From: Deltaproteobacteria bacterium
GTDB lineage: Bacteria > Desulfobacterota > Dissulfuribacteria > Dissulfuribacterales > UBA3076
DNA length: 37,799 nucleotides
Direction: 5' to 3'
Assembly (NCBI GenBank): GCA_030262715.1
Contig: JAJSZR010000008.1
Span: forward strand, 1-37,799
This document shows, in pieces, positions 32,385 through 37,799 of this stretch. Below the pieces are notes generated by a model. It saw nothing but the letters and a program-made list of their open reading frames with translations. It had not been told where the DNA came from and did not search any database. Numbering within the stretch: the stretch's first letter is position 1; each line of letters starts with the position of its first letter. The position numbers were made by a program, and so were the translations under genes.

Positions 32385-32556
32385 TTAGATATTTACCTCT
32401 CTCTCACCAAGGTACTCATGACCGACACGGTCACACCATTCACAAGTGCCGAGCCTACGTAATTTTGGCCTCTATGATATCATGCATCATTAAGTGACCA
32501 TGTTCGCCTAAAAAACTATTAGTAACTTTGCCAACTTTACTGCAAGATGAACTCAT
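32385..32556 (-). pseudogene. Frameshifted mini-gene upstream of tusA
   Basis: From ATG 32556 a 33-codon frame (MSSSCSKVGKVTNSFLGEHG, then HLMMHDIIEAK) ends at TAG 32455-32457. One base later, in the +1 frame, coding-like sequence continues to TAA 32385: RRLGTCEWCDRVGHEYLGERE. The HEYLG match to TusA's C-terminus, two CxxC-like cysteines and the position directly before tusA suggest one gene broken by a frameshift. Programmed +1 shifting or a sequence error are alternatives. A weak GAGAGG site precedes the ATG. The rest of the 32557-32782 gap is AT-rich, with no gene. Confidence 0.35.
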
Positions 32557-32782
32557 CGCCTCTCTTTTAATACAAATAATCTCAAAAAAGCTTGCATCAC
32601 AGAAAAAAGGCGATAAAAAAGATTAAACTGTGTCCTAAAGTAAAAAACTAATAACCATTTGGTCTGTACCAAAATTCATTTACTGTGTCAAGCTTTCATT
32701 GAATGGCTATTCACACTTAAGGTCCAAGCTATCTTGTTGATTTAAATATTGAAATAAAAGCATCCTCCAAGGAGAACCTGAC

Positions 32783-35440
32783 ATGCTCTTAACTAGTAAA
32801 ACTATTACTCTGTGCCTGCTGTTCACCTTTTCAATTCTCCTCATCATGCCCTTTGGCTCTCTGGCAAGGGAACTTATTCCCGGGCTAAACAAGTCCAGGC
32901 TCTCTAACGGACTTACTGCTATTGTGAAAGAAAGCCACCGTGCACCTGTGGTAGCCGTACAGGTGTGGGTCCAGGCAGGCAGTGTATACGAAACCGAAAA
33001 GGAGAGAGGCATTACACACTTGATTGAACACATGATCTTCAAGGGCACGGAAAAAAGAGGGCCTGGAGAAGTGGCAAAGGAAATAGAATCTGTCGGAGGG
33101 TCCATTAATGCTTACACATCTCTTGATTATACAGTCTACCACTGCGTGGTCCCAAAACAGTTCCTGAACAATGCCCTGGACGTACTTTCTGACGCGGTAT
33201 TTCACTCATCATTTGATCCAGGGGAGTTAGAGCGAGAAAAAAAGGTCGTGCTTGAAGAAATAAGGATGAGAGACGACAGGCCAAAGACAAGACTTTCCAG
33301 ATTATTAATGGAGACAGCATATAAGGCACACCCATACGGATTCCCCGTAATCGGCTATCCTGAGACGGTCAAGTCTTTTGGACGCAAAGATATCCTGGCT
33401 TATATGGAAAGGAGGTATAGACCTTCACAAATAGCCGTTGTTGTTGTTGGAGATGTCGAGGCATCTCAGGCCTTCTCCGGTATCCAGGACACCTTCGGAT
33501 CAGTAACCAAAAAAGGGCCTCAAGAATTCACGTATCCATCAGAGCCACGGCAGGACGCCCCAAGGATCGCCATGGAGGCAATGGAAATCCAGGAAGGCTA
33601 CCTGACTATAGCGTTTTCAGGGCTGCCCAACTTCAACGCCCCGGATGTACCTGCCCTGGATGTTCTAGCTGCCTTGCTTGGAAAAGGGGAGAGCTCGCGT
33701 CTCACCTCATCTCTACGAAATTATTTGCAGATGGTCCATAATATTGATGCGGCTGCATTTACAACGGCAGGACCGGGAATTTTCGAGATCACTGCCTCTC
33801 TGGATCCGGAAAAGACCCAGGAGGCATTGCCGCAGATCTTCCATGAGATCTTCCGCCTGGAGAATGAAGAAATCATTGAGGAAGAACTGGAACGTGCAAA
33901 AGTCCAGGTAGAGACTGACTTTGTTTACAGCCAGGAGACCATGGAAGGAGAAGCAAGAAAACTTGGTGTCTTTGAGACCCTTTCAAAGGACCCTCATGCA
34001 GAAAAGCTCTATCTTGAGAAAGTCAGGGAGGTGACGGCCCAGGATGTCCAGCAGGTTGCCGGGCAGATTTTCAGACAGGAAAACATCAATGTGGCCATGG
34101 TAATGCCTGAGGACCGCCTGCCTGAGCTCACGAGCCAGGAACTGGCTGTGATGGTCAAGGAGGCAGAACTCCTGGCCAAGGGAATAGAGTATGATGGCGA
34201 CACTCTTATCCACCATGTCAAGAGATTTAGCCTTTCCAACGGCCTCACAGTCCTTGTCCAAGAGGCCCCGGGAGTACCTACTGTCAGTGTAGCACTGGTG
34301 TTCCCAGGAGGAGTAAGATACGAAAGTGAGAAGACCAACGGTCTCTTCAACTTCCTCGCAAAGGCCTGGACAAAAGGAACCAAGGCCAACAGCGCCCAGG
34401 GTATTGCCGAACTGATAGAAGGCTTGGGTGGTAATATTGGCGGCTTTTCCGGTCAGAATACCCTCGGACTTCAAGGCCGTTTTTTGAGTCAAAACCTGGA
34501 TAAGGGCCTTGCCCTCTTCACTGAGATCCTGCTCACTCCCACTTTCCCACCTGAAGAAATAAAAAAGCTCCGTCCATTGATACTGGCAGAGCTTAAACGT
34601 CAGGATGATTATCTGCCTGGAGTTGCAGTAAGAGAATTTCGTCGTCTGCTTTTCTCGCCCCATCCATATGGCATGAACCCGTTGGGCAAGGCCTCTGTCA
34701 TCAAAGCTATCAGTTCAAAAAATCTGCTTGAGACCTATCGGTATTTTGTAACACCTGACAGGGGAGTGCTCTCTATAGTTGGAGATATTCGTGCTGAAGA
34801 AATCATTGCGAGCATTGAGACCATGCTTGGTGCCTGGTCGGTGGAATCGGAGATATCACTTTCCACACCTCCTGAACCGAATTCCCTGATCGCACCCAGA
34901 ATTCTGACCCTGAAAAGGGAAAAACAGCAAGTGCACATTGTTCTCGGTTTCCCAGGAACTACTTTCAACGGCCCTGAACGCTATGCCCTTGAAACCTTGA
35001 ATGCGGTACTTTCAGGTCAAGGCGGCCGCCTGTTCATTAATCTCAGGGACAAGGAAAGCCTGGCGTATTCCGTGACCTCATTCCTGGGGCTTGGTCTGGA
35101 CTATGGATCCTTTGCCTCTTACATTGCCTGTGCGCCTGAGAAAAAGGACAGGGCTCTAAAGGGCCTGTGGCGGGAAATTTACAGTGTAACACGGGACCGT
35201 GTGACTGATGATGAGCTGGAAAGGGCAAAGAAGTGGCTTATCGGAACCCATGAGATAGGCCTTCAAACCAACAGGGCCCAGGCCATGGACATGGCTCTAA
35301 ATGAGCTCTATGGTCTTGGATATAACTTCGCGTCGGAATATGTTCGGAAAATAGATGGGGTAACTACGGATCAAGTACTTAATGTGGCCAAAAAACTTAT
35401 GAATTCGGAAGAATATGTGCTCGTAAGAGTAGGCCCGTAA
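32783..35440 (+). CDS. M16 family zinc metalloprotease (two fused insulinase-type halves)
   Basis: The 885-residue protein starts with a signal peptide or anchor (about 7-28). The first M16 half has the inverted zinc motif HLIEH (H79, E82, H83) and a distal glutamate in KKVVLEEIRM (about 153-162), so it should be active. A second, inactive M16 half follows from about residue 475 (SNGLTVLVQEAPGVPTVSVALVFPGG, with no HxxEH). Such fused pitrilysin-type proteases act in the periplasm on peptides or misfolded proteins. AAGGAG lies 9 nt before the ATG. NAD kinase follows after 9 bp. Confidence 0.93.
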   Translation: MLLTSKTITLCLLFTFSILLIMPFGSLARELIPGLNKSRLSNGLTAIVKESHRAPVVAVQVWVQAGSVYETEKERGITHLIEHMIFKGTEKRGPGEVAKEIESVGGSINAYTSLDYTVYHCVVPKQFLNNALDVLSDAVFHSSFDPGELEREKKVVLEEIRMRDDRPKTRLSRLLMETAYKAHPYGFPVIGYPETVKSFGRKDILAYMERRYRPSQIAVVVVGDVEASQAFSGIQDTFGSVTKKGPQEFTYPSEPRQDAPRIAMEAMEIQEGYLTIAFSGLPNFNAPDVPALDVLAALLGKGESSRLTSSLRNYLQMVHNIDAAAFTTAGPGIFEITASLDPEKTQEALPQIFHEIFRLENEEIIEEELERAKVQVETDFVYSQETMEGEARKLGVFETLSKDPHAEKLYLEKVREVTAQDVQQVAGQIFRQENINVAMVMPEDRLPELTSQELAVMVKEAELLAKGIEYDGDTLIHHVKRFSLSNGLTVLVQEAPGVPTVSVALVFPGGVRYESEKTNGLFNFLAKAWTKGTKANSAQGIAELIEGLGGNIGGFSGQNTLGLQGRFLSQNLDKGLALFTEILLTPTFPPEEIKKLRPLILAELKRQDDYLPGVAVREFRRLLFSPHPYGMNPLGKASVIKAISSKNLLETYRYFVTPDRGVLSIVGDIRAEEIIASIETMLGAWSVESEISLSTPPEPNSLIAPRILTLKREKQQVHIVLGFPGTTFNGPERYALETLNAVLSGQGGRLFINLRDKESLAYSVTSFLGLGLDYGSFASYIACAPEKKDRALKGLWREIYSVTRDRVTDDELERAKKWLIGTHEIGLQTNRAQAMDMALNELYGLGYNFASEYVRKIDGVTTDQVLNVAKKLMNSEEYVLVRVGP

Positions 35441-35449
35441 AGAGACTTT

Positions 35450-36268
35450 ATGCTCAAACACATCAGCCTTATTGTCAGGCATAAGACCAAACTCCCAAAG
35501 AGGATCAGAGAGGTCATGGAAGAGCTTTTCCGAAGGCGCGGGATCTCTGTCACTGAAGGGCAGGTAGATCCTCAGGCCGAGGCCATAGTGGTGCTGGGTG
35601 GAGATGGCACATTGCTACATGTGGCTGGAAAGGCGTATCAGCTAGGAATTCCTCTGTTGGGCATTAACCTGGGGGGCCTGGGATTCCTTACTGAGATCCA
35701 CATGAACGAGATGGAACAGGCCTTGGATTCCCTGATATCAGGAACTCTCGAGCTGGACAGGCGAGCAATACTCTCGGTTACGGTAAAAGTGTCTGATAGT
35801 AAAAGCCTAACTTACTATGCACTCAATGAAGCAGTGATCAGCAAAGGTCCTCTGGGCAAAATTATTACACTTCCTACCTGGGCTGGCGGCTCATTCCTCA
35901 CTACATACCGTGGTGATGGCCTGATCATCTCCACTGCAACCGGATCCACTGCGTATAACCTCTCTGCCGGCGGCCCTATTTTGCACCCTGGCATCGAGGC
36001 CTTTATACTGACCCCAATATGTCCCTTCGCCCTGAATGCACGTCCCCTTATACTACCAGGTCAGATGAAGGTGGCGATACAACTCAGAAATGCCACGGAA
36101 AAGATCAGCTTAATAGTAGATGGCCAGGTAGGCCACGAACTCAATGAAGGAGATCGAGTTGAGGTGCAAAAGGCCAAGGGGCACCTGAAACTCATAAAGT
36201 CCCCGCTTAGGGACTACTTCACAATTTTAAGGGAAAAGCTTGGATGGGCAAAGGGTGTGGGGATGTAA
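35450..36268 (+). CDS. nadK: NAD kinase
   Basis: NAD kinase phosphorylates NAD to NADP. The 272-residue protein has the GGDG motif (50-53, VVLGGDGTLLHVAG), INLGGLGFLTE, LNEAVISKGPLGKII (NE motif, about 124-138) and TATGSTAYNLSAGGPILHP (about 163-181). Length is typical. It is encoded 9 bp after the M16 protease gene, so the two are co-transcribed; there is no obvious functional link. Confidence 0.96.
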   Translation: MLKHISLIVRHKTKLPKRIREVMEELFRRRGISVTEGQVDPQAEAIVVLGGDGTLLHVAGKAYQLGIPLLGINLGGLGFLTEIHMNEMEQALDSLISGTLELDRRAILSVTVKVSDSKSLTYYALNEAVISKGPLGKIITLPTWAGGSFLTTYRGDGLIISTATGSTAYNLSAGGPILHPGIEAFILTPICPFALNARPLILPGQMKVAIQLRNATEKISLIVDGQVGHELNEGDRVEVQKAKGHLKLIKSPLRDYFTILREKLGWAKGVGM

Positions 36269-36273
36269 AGAAT

Positions 36274-36331
36274 AGCTGTTAGCCTTTAGCTGTTAGCCTT
36301 TAGCTAATCGCTAACAGCTAACAGCTAATCG
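36274..36331. repeat. Tandem and inverted AGCTGTTAGC repeat after nadK
   Basis: AGCTGTTAGCCTTT occurs twice in tandem (36274-36287, 36288-36301), and GCTAACAGCTAACAGCT (36310-36326) is its inverted counterpart. The RNA would fold into a long hairpin. It probably ends the nadK transcript and separates it from the convergent YtxH gene. Confidence 0.75.
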
Positions 36332-36350
36332 CTCAACTTAGGTATAAGTC

Positions 36351-36722
36351 TTAAGCCTCTTTCTTCTCCGAGGATGTTTCTTCACCCTCTTCACCCTTTT
36401 CATGCTTCATGCGGGCAACGAGGCGTTCTTTCTCCCGCTCCATGGCCTCTTTACCTGCTTCATAAGCAGATTCCAAGACGGCCTTCTTTTGCTCGATCAG
36501 ATCCTTGCTCTTATCAAGGAGAGCATCGGCTTTTTCACGGACATCATCTGCTACCCTATAGGCCTCACCACGGGCTGCATAGGCCTGCTCCCTTATCCGG
36601 CTTCTTACTTCAGGACCTGTTTTAGGAGTGAGTAACGTGGCCAAACCGGCTCCGACGGCACCTCCCAGTAAGAATGCTATGGCCACACAACCTGCGGAAT
36701 AACGACCTTCACTATTGCTCAT
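36351..36722 (-). CDS. YtxH-domain protein
   Basis: The 123-residue protein has one glycine-rich membrane helix (about 11-31, VAIAFLLGGAVGAGLATLLTPKTG) followed by a long charged, mostly Lys/Glu/Ala coiled-coil tail. This is the usual YtxH/gas-vesicle-protein-like layout. Function is unknown; often stress-linked in Bacillus. It overlaps the DUF948 gene by 4 bp, a pairing seen in many bacteria. Confidence 0.85.
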   Translation of the reverse strand: MSNSEGRYSAGCVAIAFLLGGAVGAGLATLLTPKTGPEVRSRIREQAYAARGEAYRVADDVREKADALLDKSKDLIEQKKAVLESAYEAGKEAMEREKERLVARMKHEKGEEGEETSSEKKEA

Positions 36723-37318
36723 TTCTTGCTACCTCCTTTAAATCTAAGGTTCTCGGAAAGAAATTCCAAAGACGTTTTCATGCCGGTAGCAATACTTGCC
36801 ACCTGCACAGCTAACCCGGAAAGCCCCGACTTGCCAATGCCTGTTGCAACCCGGACGGTCTCGCCTGCCTCGCGTGCAGCCTCAAAGAAATCCTGTGTCT
36901 GTTGAACCTTGACCTTAATATCACCGGTCAAATCCCGGACATCCCCGCTAATTTGATGAACATTATCCAAAATCGGGGGAAGATCCTTCTCGAAAGTCCT
37001 TCCAAGGTCCTGATAGGCCTTGGCAGTATTCCTGAGTTCTCCAAGGAGAGGCGTCAACTCATTCTCTATCAAAGCCAGACGCTGGTTTATCTCACTCAAG
37101 GTCCCCTGAGCTGTATCCTCCAGTTCCGACAGCTTAGAAACTACAGGATTAAACTGAGTCAACGTGTTGTCAATAGCAGCCTGGCTTTTGAATAATGCCT
37201 CGTCCAAGCTCCTCAACGTGCCTTGGATACTCTTTGACAACCTGACGAGATAAATTACAAGAAACACAAAGGCCACAGCTATGGTAAGGAATGCAAGCGA
37301 ACTTATTATGGATGGCAT
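36719..37318 (-). CDS. DUF948 family membrane protein
   Basis: The 199-residue protein has an N-terminal membrane helix (about 4-26, IISSLAFLTIAVAFVFLVIYLVR) and a long helical, coiled-coil-forming region (about 30-160) typical of DUF948. Function is unknown. It is co-translated with the YtxH-type gene (4-bp overlap). A good ribosome binding site (AAGGGGA) precedes the ATG. Confidence 0.85.
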   Translation of the reverse strand: MPSIISSLAFLTIAVAFVFLVIYLVRLSKSIQGTLRSLDEALFKSQAAIDNTLTQFNPVVSKLSELEDTAQGTLSEINQRLALIENELTPLLGELRNTAKAYQDLGRTFEKDLPPILDNVHQISGDVRDLTGDIKVKVQQTQDFFEAAREAGETVRVATGIGKSGLSGLAVQVASIATGMKTSLEFLSENLRFKGGSKK

Positions 37319-37452
37319 ATAATCCCCTTTATATTATAAAATATCAGTCCTTAAAGGAGAAGTCCCAAGGAAGAAAGCTTTTTTAAGTAACCCCTGTAAC
37401 GTTTGTAACATAAACATGGCTCACTGCCTTTGCAAGCACATTTACGTTGACT

Positions 37453-37468
37453 TTACAATTATTTGTAA
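37453..37468. promoter_or_regulatory. Palindrome upstream of the DUF948 gene
   Basis: TTACAA-TTAT-TTGTAA is a perfect 6-bp-arm palindrome about 135 bp upstream of the DUF948 start. TGTAAC occurs twice nearby (about 37397-37412). It may be an operator for an unknown regulator. The rest of 37319-37601 shows no gene. Confidence 0.3.
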
Positions 37469-37601
37469 TACGTTTTTGCCAGGTCCTAACCCGGATAAAC
37501 CGGAATAGTGCCTTAAGTGAACTAAAGTTTTAAGTGTCTAGAGTTAAGGTGTCACTTTGGTCCATTTACTTAGAGACTGAATGAAAACCCTCAGTTCCAA
37601 G

Positions 37602-37690
37602 CTGTCATTGCGAGGAGTGAGGAACGAGCGACGAAGCAATCCCTGTATTTTCAGGAGATTGCTTCGGTCGTACCTCCCTCGCAAAGACAG
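37602..37690. repeat. Dispersed palindromic repeat, full copy
   Basis: Two inverted arms, CTGTCATTGCGAGGAGTGAG through CGAAGCAATC (37602-37641) and GATTGCTTCGGTCGTACC through AAGACAG (37657-37690), form a long hairpin. The right arm is identical over 33 bp to 9397-9429. The GCGAGG...CGAAGCAATC wording is common in Desulfobacterota and other phyla. Beyond it, 37691-37799 is open in more than one frame but no start codon can be supported. Confidence 0.8.
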
Positions 37691-37799
37691 TAACCGTTCA
37701 CTCCCCCCCTCTATTTCTACCCTGGGATTATGGAAGGAGCGAGGCCTTTTCTACCAAGGGCTATCGTTTGAGCGATATACTGCCAGGGATCTTGATTAC

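Noticed and set aside
32455-32457. TAG as a pyrrolysine codon
   Set aside because: Reading through TAG in the same frame meets TGA four codons later; the coding-like continuation is in another frame.
37691-37799. Start of another gene at the right edge
   Set aside because: Two frames remain open to the end, but neither has a supported start codon and the stretch is too short to judge.

Overview
The window is a dense piece of a Gram-negative chromosome, most likely from Desulfobacterota (the former Deltaproteobacteria) and probably an anaerobic sulfur- or sulfate-metabolising member. This rests on gene content: a complete Mla outer-membrane lipid system, a VacJ/MlaA protein, a TolC-type channel, a TusA/DsrE-like sulfur-relay operon, an iron-sulfur flavour of tRNA thiolation, PTS Enzyme I and HPr with no sugar permease nearby, and short intergenic repeats of a kind I remember from Desulfobacterota genomes. 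No rRNA, tRNA, CRISPR array, prophage or complete insertion sequence was seen.

Layout. (1) 1-1320: a TumA/TumE-like toxin-antitoxin pair cut by the window edge, then an unrecognised reading frame broken by a 149-bp MITE-like element with a 7-bp target duplication. (2) 1427-2533: a solitary HAD protein resembling archaeal EhaR. (3) 2539-9336, minus strand: one tightly packed run mlaE-mlaF-mlaD-mlaC-mlaA-ferredoxin-mnmA-mtaB. The MlaF ATPase carries a degenerate GGDEF domain at its C-terminus. (4) 9568-11086: a 5'-nucleotidase-like HAD protein and an HD-domain protein. (5) 11075-13214, minus strand: HPr and Enzyme I. (6) 13651-21190: asnB, DUF1992 (opposite strand), recN, a thiouridine-synthase-like protein and a PpiD-like chaperone. 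(7) 21388-23982: a DUF166 protein converging on an SYLF protein/iron alcohol dehydrogenase pair. (8) 24350-26601: aroC, tyrA and a DUF167 protein. (9) 26935-30434: pilC, then a tetR-tolC pair with a likely operator. (10) 30781-32556: a 69-residue protein, a strong hairpin, and the minus-strand tusA/dsrE-like operon preceded by a frameshifted mini-gene. (11) 32783-37318: an M16 protease, NAD kinase, and a YtxH/DUF948 pair.

Functional threads. Cell envelope: Mla retrograde lipid transport, TolC, PpiD, an M16 protease and an SYLF protein. RNA modification: MnmA, MtaB and the second PP-loop enzyme; both PP-loop enzymes have a CxxC plus C arrangement expected for [4Fe-4S] binding, and MnmA sits beside a ferredoxin. 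Sulfur handling: the TusA/DsrE-like operon. Short repeats (two full copies and one half copy of a ~127-bp MITE family, a nested inverted repeat, and a 33-bp sequence shared between two distant intergenic regions) fill most larger gaps, and in one place supply the stop codons of two convergent genes.
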